In this document: piece after piece, positions 21,066-30,082 of the stretch
How the letters are laid out: every line of letters starts with the position of its first letter
Numbering within the stretch: position 1 is the first letter of the stretch
Source of the DNA: Bifiguratus adelaidae
Lineage: Eukaryota > Mucoromycota > Endogonomycetes > Endogonales
DNA: 38,360 nt
Assembly: GCA_002261195.1 (NCBI GenBank)
Contig: MVBO01000143.1
Coordinates: forward strand, 1-38,360
Direction of reading: 5' to 3'
Notes under the pieces: generated by a model
The model's database searches: none
What the model saw: the letters and a program-made list of their open reading frames with translations, nothing else
Told to the model about the DNA's origin: nothing
Position numbers and translations under genes: made by a program

Positions 21066-22481
21066 ATGGGTGATTTGGACAGAATACAAATCTCGGCTCA
21101 AACAGAAGTGCCTCCACAGCCTGCAAAGATCAAAAAGAAGCCGGGCAGGAAGCCTAATCCCGCATCTCCTGCGATTCGAAAAGCTCAGAACAGAGCGGCT
21201 CAGCGAGCGTTTCGTGAACGCAAAGAGTTGCACTTAAAGGAATTGGAAGATTCGATACGTCAATTCAGAGAAAAGACAGATCAGTACTCGAAGGAGAACG
21301 CCGAACTTCGCACAAAGTATGGGGGCTTGCGTCAAAAGATGCGGGAGTTGACGGATTGGTCGGCAAAGCTGCAGGCGCTCTTGGAGCAGCACGATATTGC
21401 TGTGCCTGCGATGCCTAAGGGCAAGGAGGATCAAGACATGCAAGGATCGGATGAAGATTTGCAGGACGATGATTGTCTCAAGAGCAAGATCGAGCCCATT
21501 TCCTCGTCCCTGCCCCTCGCCTCTCCCCTTCTCATTCAGTCATCTATTCCGCTACAACCGGCTACGATGACGCCAACGTCCCATCCCACGCCTCTTGAAG
21601 AATGCGCGGATGATTTTCACCCGGCCCCTGCCATGTTGCAGGACTGCGACAGGCCGACGACATCCCCCAATTCCGATATGCATGACTACTATAACGAATT
21701 TACACCTCCAGACTCGACCGCTTCCATGGTTACCGGATCCGTCGATGACGATTTCGATATGTACACGTCCATGGAGGTCACACCCGAAGAAGAGCTGGTT
21801 CACAATAACACGGCCAACGACATGATGGCTTCCTTTACCACCTTGTCAGAAGCCAGCACGATTGCACTCTGCAATCAACCCACCTATCTTCGTAATGAAG
21901 AATTGGCCATGACCCCTCCCACGTCACCGAGTGCTTCGCCCGCTCATCCGTCGCACCATCCTACATCAGCCGGGTTTGCAGCCATTTACGCTGTGCCTTA
22001 CACCACCAAGCATTCTCTCCAAATCCCGGCTGACATGTCTCAAATTCCTCAACCACCAGACTATCCACATCTTTCCTCGACAGCTGCACTTCAAATCATT
22101 CGCATGAAGTTGCGCATGGTGGTTTCAGAAAAGATCAATGTCCCCTTCACCATCAAACCGACCCACCTTCAACTCACGATACCCCACGACCCCCGTATTG
22201 ACTGCATCACCACCGCTCATCTTCGAGATCGCATGATTCTATTCAGGGACATGTATGATATCGACGAATGCGTCAACCTGTTACTCTACAGCACCATCTT
22301 TCACGGGGGTGACCCGACCGATGCCAAGCAATGGGAGGTCCCGGAGCTATTTGTGCGCAAGTTTCCATACCTTTGCACTCAAAGTGATCTGGAACACACC
22401 AATGCATGGAGACGGAAGGCTGGAAAGGAACCCATTCAGATAGATTTACCCAACTTGTTTGAAACTGCGTTATCAACCTAA
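21066..22481 (+). CDS. bZIP transcription factor (AP-1/Pap1-like basic region) with C-terminal DUF3425
   Basis: DNA-binding regulator. A Lys/Pro-rich stretch (KIKKKPGRKPNP) precedes the basic region IRKAQNRAAQRAFRERKE. This has the NxxAQxxFR contact signature of fungal Pap1/Yap1 proteins, followed by a leucine zipper/coiled coil (LKELEDSIRQFREKTDQ and on). The middle is acidic and Pro/Ser/Thr-rich, like an activation region. The last ~120 residues (FTIKPTHLQLTIPHDPRID onwards, LRDRMILFRDMYDIDE) match the DUF3425 domain found C-terminal in many fungal bZIP factors. I see no paired cysteine clusters of the classical Yap1/Pap1 redox domain. Start: the ATG at 21066 has A at -3 and G at +4. In-frame ATGs at 20982 and 20997 are in weaker context, and the strong acceptor just before 21065 suggests the first exon may lie further upstream. 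From 21066 the protein is 471 residues. Confidence 0.9.
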   Translation: MGDLDRIQISAQTEVPPQPAKIKKKPGRKPNPASPAIRKAQNRAAQRAFRERKELHLKELEDSIRQFREKTDQYSKENAELRTKYGGLRQKMRELTDWSAKLQALLEQHDIAVPAMPKGKEDQDMQGSDEDLQDDDCLKSKIEPISSSLPLASPLLIQSSIPLQPATMTPTSHPTPLEECADDFHPAPAMLQDCDRPTTSPNSDMHDYYNEFTPPDSTASMVTGSVDDDFDMYTSMEVTPEEELVHNNTANDMMASFTTLSEASTIALCNQPTYLRNEELAMTPPTSPSASPAHPSHHPTSAGFAAIYAVPYTTKHSLQIPADMSQIPQPPDYPHLSSTAALQIIRMKLRMVVSEKINVPFTIKPTHLQLTIPHDPRIDCITTAHLRDRMILFRDMYDIDECVNLLLYSTIFHGGDPTDAKQWEVPELFVRKFPYLCTQSDLEHTNAWRRKAGKEPIQIDLPNLFETALST

Positions 22482-22555
22482 AGTGGAAGACAAGGTGTAA
22501 TACAATGTATATTTCTTGGTATCCGTGCGAAAGCGTTGTATAAATTTTAGCCAGA

Positions 22556-23380
22556 CTAACGACCCATCCATCCGCCATCGACCACCAAAACTTCTCCGCT
22601 CACATAATCACTTGCACTACTCGCCAGATAGACAATGGCCCCTTTGAAATCATCGGGTGTACCCCATCGTCCGGCGGGAATTCTGGCAACAATTTCCTCG
22701 GATCTGGCAGTGTCCTCGGTCAGTGCCGTATTCATGTCAGTGGCAATGTATCCCGGCGCAATTGCGTTCACACAAAGGCCATGTTTCGCCCATGCATTGG
22801 AGAGCGCATGCGTCAAGGTCTTGACGCCACCTTTGGCTGCTGCATATGCGGGAACATTTATGCCTCCTTGAAAGGTTAATAGACTGGCTGTCGTGATGAT
22901 CTTGCCCTTGATGCCAGCCTTCAACATGTGCTGACCGGCCGCTTGCGCCAATACCCACACCGCCTTGAGGTTCACTTGAATGACATCGTCCCAGTCTTGC
23001 TCGGTAAAGTTCTCGGGTGGGTTTCGGCGTTGAATGCCCGCATTGAGTACCATGATATCAAGGCGACCAATGGCTTGAACCACCGCGGGAACGCACGCCT
23101 TGAGCGAGTCATTTGAAAACATGTCACATTCCACAATCTCACATTTGCGTCCCATGGCTCGGAGCTGGTCCCGCAGCTGTGTTTGTGTGATATCTCGCTG
23201 GACAAGAGCTATATCTGGATATGCATTGTTTAGCATCATACGCTGTCTTGCGCAAGCAAGAGTTGACTTACCTGCACCGGCTTCGGCGAGCGCCAATGTC
23301 ATCGATTTCCCGATACCCCGAGTACACCCCGTCACGGCGGCAACCTTGCCATCCAGCTTGAACATGTCCAACACTCCCAT
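22556..23380 (-). CDS. SDR oxidoreductase, KduD-like (2-deoxy-D-gluconate 3-dehydrogenase type)
   Basis: Cytosolic NAD(P)-dependent classical SDR. MFKLDGKVAAVTGCTRGIGK holds the cofactor motif (TGCTRGIG). It is followed by LNAGIQRR, the serine strand IITTASLLTFQGG, catalytic YAAAKGG (YxxxK), WAKHGLCVNAIAPGYIATD, IPAGRWGTPDD, and the closing YVSGEVLVVDGGW. The whole C-terminal half follows bacterial KduD closely. Two exons: a 57-nt intron (23215-23271) with GTAAGT donor, CTAAAC branch site and CAG acceptor interrupts between EAGA and DIALVQRD. It is in frame and stop-free, so the unspliced frame also stays open. The spliced protein is about 255 residues, normal for the family. The ATG at 23380 is preferred to the longer open frame (to 23638), because the upstream extension is arginine-rich and overlaps the promoter of the divergent dehydrogenase gene. 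Substrate inferred: a sugar acid or ketose. Confidence 0.9.
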   Translation of the reverse strand: MGVLDMFKLDGKVAAVTGCTRGIGKSMTLALAEAGAGKSTLACARQRMMLNNAYPDIALVQRDITQTQLRDQLRAMGRKCEIVECDMFSNDSLKACVPAVVQAIGRLDIMVLNAGIQRRNPPENFTEQDWDDVIQVNLKAVWVLAQAAGQHMLKAGIKGKIITTASLLTFQGGINVPAYAAAKGGVKTLTHALSNAWAKHGLCVNAIAPGYIATDMNTALTEDTARSEEIVARIPAGRWGTPDDFKGAIVYLASSASDYVSGEVLVVDGGWMGR

Positions 23381-23588
23381 GATGTTATCAAAGAGAAGCA
23401 AAAGGAGAGAATTGAAGGTGAGGGGATGAGACGAGGCTGACAAGGACGTGCAACATGCCCGCCTTTCGACCGGATGGGACACGCCTTCCTTTTTGGGACG
23501 AATGACTTTAAAGGGAAACAGCTTGCGATATAAAAGAGCGGCTCGCCTTCTTCTCTTGCGCGCTCTCTCTCTCTCTCTCGCTTTGAAC
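23381..23588. promoter_or_regulatory. Bidirectional promoter between KduD-like SDR and polyol dehydrogenase
   Basis: 208 bp between the start codons of two divergent dehydrogenase genes. On the plus strand there is a good TATA box (TATAAAAG, 23529-23536), 53 nt before the polyol dehydrogenase ATG. A (CT)n tract of 17 nt (23563-23579) lies between that TATA box and the ATG, where transcription start sites would be expected. A single upstream element could serve both genes. Confidence 0.55.
23563..23579 (+). repeat. (CT)n microsatellite in 5' leader of polyol dehydrogenase
   Basis: An uninterrupted CT dinucleotide run just upstream of the ATG. Pyrimidine tracts are common at fungal transcription starts. 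The length may vary between isolates. Confidence 0.8.
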
Positions 23589-25602
23589 ATGGCACGCAAT
23601 GGACGAGTAGGAGGTAATTTGACGGTGAGAGTGCACAAGGCCTATGACTTGCGTTTGGTGAGTTGGACAAGGAAAATGAGCGTGAGATTTTCATGCTGAC
23701 AGCTTGACAGGAAGACTTGGAGAGACCAGAACCCAAAGAGGATGGTCAGTGAGCCGAGATGAACAAGGAGATCATGACTGATGATGTTAATAGAGGTTCA
23801 GATACAAGTCAAGGCTACTGGAATATGCGGCTCCGATAGCCACTATTACACGGACGGTGGCATAGGAATGAAAAAGATTGATCCTAACGTACCCATGCTT
23901 CTCGGTCACGAGAGTGCTGGAATCGTTTCCGCCGTGGGGGCGCATGTCACGTCGCTCAAGATTGGTACGTGTTCTAGGCCGACCGACGGTGTGAGTTGAC
24001 GTTGTTTGTAGGGGATAGAGTGGCTATTGAGCCAGGAACCAACTGCACGAAATGTCGGCGCTGCAAGACTGGCCAATATAACCTCTGTGAGAATATGCGA
24101 TTCTGCGGGTCGCTAATAAATGGACCCAATAACGGTACCATGCGAGAATACATCGTGTGTCGGGAAGATTTATGCCACCCGTAAGTGGATTGAGTTACTT
24201 GGCCGCTCTCCGTGTTAATGCTTAACGGTCGGTCGCAATCTTATAGTCTACCGGATCATCTCTCGTACGAGGAGGGTGCCTTAATTGAACCACTCTCGGT
24301 GGCTGTAGCCTCTGTCAAGAGAACCAATCCCGATCTCGGCTCTCATATCTTTGTGCTCGGGGCCGGTACGATCGGGTTATTGTGTGCGGCCGTCGCAAGA
24401 GCCCGAGGATGCACAAGCATCACTATTGCCGATATCAATGAGAACAGACTCGCTTTCGCAAAGGACTATTTGGGAGACATTGTTCGCACCATCAATCTAA
24501 ACGAGTATCCTAAAAAGGGACACGATGAGGATCCCATGGCTCATGCTCAACGTTTGGCCGATCAATTNNNNNNNNNNNNNNNNNNNNNNNNNNNNNNNNN
24601 NNNNNNNNNNNNNNNNNNNNNNNNNNNNNNNNNNNNNNNNNNNNNNNNNNNNNNNNNNNNNNNNNNNNNNNNNNNNNNNNNNNNNNNNNNNNNNNNNNNN
24701 NNNNNNNNNNNNNNNNNNNNNNNNNNNNNNNNNNNNNNNNNNNNNNNNNNNNNNNNNNNNNNNNNNNNNNNNNNNNNNNNNNNNNNNNNNNNNNNNNNNN
24801 NNNNNNNNNNNNNNNNNNNNNNNNNNNNNNNNNNNNNNNNNNNNNNNNNNNNNNNNNNNNNNNNNNNNNNNNNNNNNNNNNNNNNNNNNNNNNNNNNNNN
24901 NNNNNNNNNNNNNNNNNNNNNNNNNNNNNNNNNNNNNNNNNNNNNNNNNNNNNNNNNNNNNNNNNNNNNNNNNNNNNNNNNNNNNNNNNNNNNNNNNNNN
25001 NNNNNNNNNNNNNNNNNNNNNNNNNNNNNNNNNNNNNNNNNNNNNNNNNNNNNNNNNNNNNNNNNNNNNNNNNNNNNNNNNNNNNNNNNNNNNNNNNNNN
25101 NNNNNNNNNNNNNNNNNNNNNNNNNNNNNNNNNNNNNNNNNNNNNNNNNNNNNNNNNNNNNNNNNNNNNNNNNNNNNNNNNNNNNNNNNNNNNNNNNNNN
25201 NNNNNNNNNNNNNNNNNNNNNNNNNNNNNNNNNNNNNNNNNNNNNNNNNNNNNNNNNNNNNNNNNNNNNNNNNNNNNNNNNNNNNNNNNNNNNNNNNNNN
25301 NNNNNNNNNNNNNNNNNNTTTTCCTAGCCGGCGCTGGCGGGACGGTCATGCTCATTGGGCTGGGAACACCCAATGTGTTGATGCCTCTATGGATCATGAC
25401 ATCCCGTGAAATCAATACCCTGACCAATTTTCGGTACGCCAACTGTTATCCCACGGCCATATCCCTTGTTGCATCCAACGCCGTCCCTGTCAAACAACTC
25501 GTCACCCATCGATTTCCGTTGCAACAGGTCAACGAGGCCTTTGCCCTCATGACAAAAGGTGGAGCAGATAATATTGTAAAGATACAGATTGGAGAATTTT
25601 GA
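23589..25602 (+). CDS. Zinc-dependent polyol dehydrogenase (xylitol/sorbitol dehydrogenase-like MDR), interrupted by assembly gap
   Basis: NAD-dependent oxidation of a sugar alcohol such as xylitol or sorbitol to the ketose, in the cytosol. After the N-terminus MARNGRVGGNLTVRVHKAYD come the catalytic zinc region GICGSDSHYY and LGHESAG, then the structural-zinc cysteines in NCTKCRRCKTGQYNLCEN (four Cys). The Rossmann unit is VLGAGTIGLLCAAVARARG, with an Asp at the end of the next strand (TIADINEN), which favours NAD over NADP. The C-terminus has LVTHRFPLQQVNEAF. Exons before the gap: 23589-23657, 23711-23744 (only 34 nt), 23794-23964, 24012-24180 and 24247 onward. The coding frame resumes after the N run at FLAGAGGTVMLIGLG and ends at 25602. 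Compared with human sorbitol dehydrogenase, only about 25-35 residues seem to be missing. Divergent from the KduD-like SDR, which suggests a sugar or polyol catabolic pair. Confidence 0.93.
24568..25318. other. Assembly gap (751 N) inside the polyol dehydrogenase gene
   Basis: A run of undetermined bases. The flanking protein segments imply that roughly 75-105 coding bases are missing, far fewer than 751. The gap size is therefore either an estimate, or the real sequence contains an intron or insertion. Confidence 0.99.
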
Positions 25603-25641
25603 CATGTCTACATTGAGGTATACACCATGAATAGATTCCTT

Positions 25642-26494
25642 TTATTCCTCTACACCCAAGTTTTTCATCACACATCGTCGCACAATAGCATCAAAGGCAT
25701 TGCGATCCGATCTCCATATTTTCTATTCATGTGTCAGCACAGAAGGTCAGCTTTTCGGCAATAAAAGCACTCACACAAGCATCAATGTTGGCACCGCTTT
25801 CATCATTTGGTTCTATATGTTGTCCGTAAGCATGGATGTAGCTGGCTTGCACAGCCCTCGCTTACCCGCCAACATGCTGACCACACTCAGCAAGATTTTT
25901 TCTACACTCTGTACAGGGCTCCATCGTTCCGATGACGATTCGTACATGTTGGGATCGTCACCGGGAGCATGCAAGATGGAAATGCATACCGTGCCATCGG
26001 GATAAACTAGATGGCATCAGTCGTGTTGCTTAACAATGCAACACCTCGGTCCCACTCACCATTAGGATGATACATGTCGCACGTAAACTTCATGGTGGGT
26101 GGACTTAGCGGATAGTCCTTGGGGAACTTTAGCGTCGCTGGAAAGACACCGCCTTCGTAGGGTGTATCATCTGGACCGCTATGAAACGGTTGAGTACTTG
26201 AACACGAGCGAGTCGGCAACCTACGCAATCAACGCCTCCCATTCGAAAAAGTTATCTTCAGAGACTGGACCTAGATGACCGTGAGTCCTTGAGAACCATG
26301 GCTTGACGTCGTCTCGCCATGACCACGCCCTTACCTGCCATAATGCCTTCGGGTGCATTAACCGTCAATTCTATAAAGATGCGTCAAACACCACCATCAG
26401 CACCTACTGCAGCATCTCTCCATCGCTGCTCACCTCTGTATTCATTCATTAACCGCTTCAATGCGGTCGATCCAGTAGGACGATTAGCGTACAT
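25642..26494 (-). CDS. UBC7: UBC7 / UBE2G2, ER-associated-degradation ubiquitin-conjugating enzyme
   Basis: E2 enzyme that works with Hrd1- and Doa10-type ligases at the ER membrane and is recruited by Cue1-type proteins. Six or more short exons splice to about 173 residues, starting [20 protein letters not shown]. Core features: [29 protein letters not shown] (residues 85-87), the active-site cysteine in [12 protein letters not shown] (about residue 95), the acidic loop [10 protein letters not shown] that marks the Ubc7/UBE2G2 class, and [20 protein letters not shown]. The C-terminal ESGANIDAC matches yeast Ubc7. The ending KNLGVEE then reaches a stop at 25644-25642. All junctions have GT-AG ends. 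The start codon lies only 33 bp from the start of the EBP-type isomerase on the other strand, so the two must share regulatory DNA. Confidence 0.95.
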
Positions 26495-26527
26495 CTCAAG
26501 GTGTGAAATAATGACGTTCTTGCAACC
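26495..26527. promoter_or_regulatory. 33-bp divergent interval between UBC7 and the EBP-type isomerase
   Basis: The only sequence between the two start codons. It is too short for two ordinary core promoters plus 5' leaders. Either the two transcripts overlap at their 5' ends, or one or both genes start transcription inside the other's first exon or intron. No TATA box is visible in it. Confidence 0.6.
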
Positions 26528-27304
26528 ATGCACGTCGACGCGATAACCATCGTCTCACTTCTCTTTATGCTACTCATCCTTGGAGTAGCCTATGCCTTAT
26601 CCATTGTATGTCTTCCAAAGAAAGGTGTGAGTTCGGTGGAAAGGTCCATCTATTGCTGGTACGCGTTTGATGGCCTGACGCACTTGATTGTCGAAGCGAG
26701 CTTTGTGTACCTGAGTATCTTTGGACGCACGGTCGCAACGAGTTCAGGACCTTTTGCAGAGCTATGTAAGGACTTCTGCAAGCAAGACTTAGGCTAAACA
26801 GACTTAGGGAAAGAGTACGGTCGAGCGGATATTCGCTGGTTGCATGCGGCACCGGATGTGGTTGCGCTCGAGATATTGACGGTGCTCGGTGCAGGTCCTC
26901 TTTGCTTATACATGCTGTATGCCATGGCCAAGAACCGTCCGGATAGACACTTTTGGCAGATTGTGCTCTGCACGGCTGAATTGTATGGTGGATGGATGAC
27001 CTTTTGTCCCGAGGTGAGATGTTGGGCCTCGGATGCAGTCAGAAGAGGCTAATGCGAGCCCTCTCTAGTGGTTGACGGGCAGTAAATACCTCGTGACGGA
27101 TGATCCTCTGTTGCTCTGGGTATACTTGGTGGTAGGTGTCCCTGCTGTTGTACCGTGATGAACAGCCAGATATTGAATGCATTGCAGTTTTTTAATGGTC
27201 TTTGGGTGGTCATTCCGATTGGATTGATGATTCAATCCTATGTTGCCTTGACCAGTACAAACTCTAGTCAGATAAAGGCCAAGATTGCCAGGAAAGAGCT
27301 CTAA
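26528..27304 (+). CDS. EXPERA-domain protein, EBP-type sterol delta8-delta7 isomerase
   Basis: Four-helix ER membrane protein that shifts the sterol double bond from C8 to C7. The spliced protein is 213 residues: a hydrophobic first helix (IVSLLFMLLILGVAYALSIV) and three further membrane segments. Residues essential in human EBP (His76, Glu80, Glu122, Thr125, Asn193, Trp196) all have counterparts: His52 and Glu56 in THLIVEASF, Glu101 and Thr104 in ALEILTVLGAGP, Asn178 and Trp181 in FFNGLWVVIP. LWKEYGRADIRW also matches the family. Exons: 26528-26765, 26808-27013, 27069-27131 and 27170-27304 (642 nt in all). The first and third introns are only 42 and 38 nt. Many well-studied Dikarya use the unrelated Erg2 for this step, so an EBP type in a fungus is worth noting. 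It could also be an EBP-like protein without isomerase activity. Confidence 0.88.
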
Positions 27305-27473
27305 TAGTCATGGGAAACCATGGAATGTTCTTGTAAAGTTGATTTATACACGCAACATGTTACATGAGTTGAATTCTACACAATATATATACGCATCGTC
27401 CCCCTCCATGCGCCTGGAACATTTAGACAGAACAAAAAAAAGCAAACGAGCAGGATTCAACGCTCAGGGCAGA

Positions 27474-29727
27474 TCAGTCTTGACAGGCCTTGGGGAGCTG
27501 GTAGCTATCAGTGCGATCACCGCCCCAGGGAGCACCAGGCTCAGCGCCATATCCCAATCCCCGCTTGGCAAAACCTTTCCAAATTTCACAAGCGTACTTG
27601 CCCTTGGTCAATAACTGTTCAGCTTGCAAAATGGCATCGCGTGCGTCGATGAATTCGGGACGGCAGGGTTGCAATTTCATGCCGTCAACGACCAATTGGA
27701 GCGCCAGCGTGTTACCATAAGAGGTAATGTGCTTGATGGAAGGTTTGGTCTTGGGCTTCTTGTCCTTGTTGTCACCTTCAGTCATGACCATGTCGTCATC
27801 GAACGGAGGAAACCATTCCTCAGTGAATCCAATCCCGTCCACCAAATTCCAGTAGACTTCGAACAGCATCTGAGCCCAGACGGCACCCTTGGCATGGACA
27901 CCCCAATATCCGGGCTTGTTCATGGACTCATAGGTTTCGGGGTTGGTCTTCATGTCGGTAGAATACTTGTAACGACGGATACCATCACCACCATTGGACC
28001 ATCCTCCCATGGAAAACTCGTGGGTGCGCTTGTGTCCAGAGTGCATACGAAGAGCGGTAGCAAAGAAATCGCCCCAGCCTTCACCCATACCACCGGCTTC
28101 ACCCCAAGCAAGGCACCCCGAGTTGGCTGGACCGCCCGTCAACCGGGTGGAAATACCATGAGCGTATTCGTGCATCTAAGCAATCCATGAGCTCACGTGT
28201 CACAGGAGCGGATGACACTTACAATGATACCAGCTTCCAAATCACCGTCTCGTTTGGGTTTGGTCACATCCCACATAAACATGCGCATCTTGCCACGTTG
28301 ACCATCCGGTGGAGTGGCAAAATTCGCATTGTTGTAACCGCTACCGTCTTGAGCGTTCGCAATCACAGCGTCGCCTCCTTTGCCTCCACGGCCAAAGTTG
28401 TCTTCTTGGAAGTTTCCAGCTTGTTCATTAAAGCCATAACGATGGAACAAGTCATGAATCTGTAAGCCATGATTCGCTTAATGTCTTTTGCCAACCCTGC
28501 TTCGTTTTCACACTTACCATATTGTTCCAGTAAAAGAGGTTGGTGACGGCCGCATCAACGTAATCCGTCGGCTCATCGTTGCACCAATCAGCCTTGAAAT
28601 CAAACACGAGATCGCCAGCGTTTTCTCCAGCCACACCACCCGGACGGTAATTGAATTCCCAATTGTTGCGTCCCTCGTGGTTCTCGTGGGCATACACGTT
28701 ATTGCCAATCGTGACATTGTACACCTTGGTCGACTTTAAGGCGGGATTGCCTTGAGCATGCCATCCATAGGGGGACGCCCACTTGTCATGGGGATCGGTC
28801 ACCAGGGTTTGCTCTCCCTCGGATGGATCGTTTAAACCAACGGGGAAAATGTTGTAGGACGTCGCATCGGATACCCAATCGACCAATTGAATGACCTTGC
28901 CCGAATGCGCATCGACGTGAGCATGGACCCAGTTATCCTCCATTTCCACTTGCAAGTCCCAGACCAAGTGAAGCTGACCATCGTCACCTTGAATGAGCGC
29001 TTGTTTGACAGGAACGGGGCTCAAGGCTTCAGGCACGTTATGCAACATCAACTGGGGTTCCTCTCCGTGCAAGTGAGAGGTGCTCGATTCGATCGTAATC
29101 TCGTCAAGGTTACTGGCCATGTGCAAATGACCCGCCAAGAACTGATAGGCTTCGATCGGAGACATGACGGTTCCGGATTTGCGCGAAGAGGCACCAGAGA
29201 GATGCACCACATGTTGATCAGATTTTTGCCAGGCAAACTAAACGCGATGCTTTCAGCCGATGTCTAAGGCGGTTGAATTCAATAGTACGAACCTTATAAC
29301 CCTTCTCTGGATGAGGACGATAAAAGGACGCGCCATGAGAAATAATCCGGCCATCAGCATCCACATTGATATTCATATCGCCATTCACGACTTCCAATCC
29401 ATCCACCACTTGACGTAGATAGACATGTGTCACTCCATTGTGCTCGGAGGTGTAGGCATTCTTCACGACGAAGTCGGAACCGGATTGCTTGGCAAACTCG
29501 ACAGCAATGGCTTGAGGATCCACGGGATCAACTATTGACTGGGCAAACCGAGTCAGATATTCTCCCAATGTATCCCTAGGTGTCTCGTAGGTAGCATGCC
29601 GCAAGACCGGACCAAAGCTCTCCACACCGTTTCGATGGGTAGGTGGACGGATAGGACCAGCAATCGTAGGGCTGGCAAGAAGCAGAGAAATAGCCGCTGT
29701 GATGGCAAGACTGCGTGTGCCGACCAT
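27474..29727 (-). CDS. Fungalysin (M36) secreted metalloprotease
   Basis: Extracellular zinc endopeptidase made as a preproenzyme. Residues 1-24 are a signal peptide ([19 protein letters not shown]). A propeptide of the FTP type follows ([36 protein letters not shown]). Mature-domain marks are [23 protein letters not shown]-like [15 protein letters not shown], and the zinc-binding MHEYAHGIS (HExxH), with the third ligand region in [12 protein letters not shown]. The end is [11 protein letters not shown]. Four exons. The first intron follows GYK with a GTTCGT donor and joins to [13 protein letters not shown] in frame. Two further introns lie near 28,490 and 28,180. Total is about 680 residues, including prepro region, as in the family. 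The neighbours are unrelated in function. Intact fungalysins serve nutrition and, in some fungi, host colonisation. Confidence 0.95.
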
Positions 29728-30082
29728 GATAACGTCAAATCGATAGGTGGGGATATCAATCTAGGCTTAAGTACCTTCTACCCAGCGTCTAAATGTCCTC
29801 TAAGCAGGGTATATCACTGATCACAGGTATCAGTGTATCCAATTAGAGTAGGAATAAAACAGCCAAGCCGACGTAGGGACGGCAAGTGGAAGCAAGGAGC
29901 TAAATGCTCCCCTTCTGTTATCGCCGCGTCAAATGACTTGGCCACAAGACCTGCACGTGCTGTCTTTCCTTTAATGGAAGTTAGGCATGGACGCCTCGGT
30001 TGAGCGTTGGTTGAGACATTGGATGATCGATGAGCCATTCTCCTTTATACACATTGCAGGTATAGTTCATACACGTGTGCCT
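29728..30082. promoter_or_regulatory. Upstream region of the fungalysin gene
   Basis: 355 bp between the fungalysin ATG and the end of the UBX-protein gene on the same strand. It must contain the protease promoter. No clear TATA box close to the ATG and no additional gene seen. Confidence 0.4.

Noticed and set aside
23381-23638. N-terminal extension of the KduD-like SDR to 23638
   Set aside because: It is arginine-rich, translated from the CT tract, and overlaps the start of the divergent dehydrogenase.
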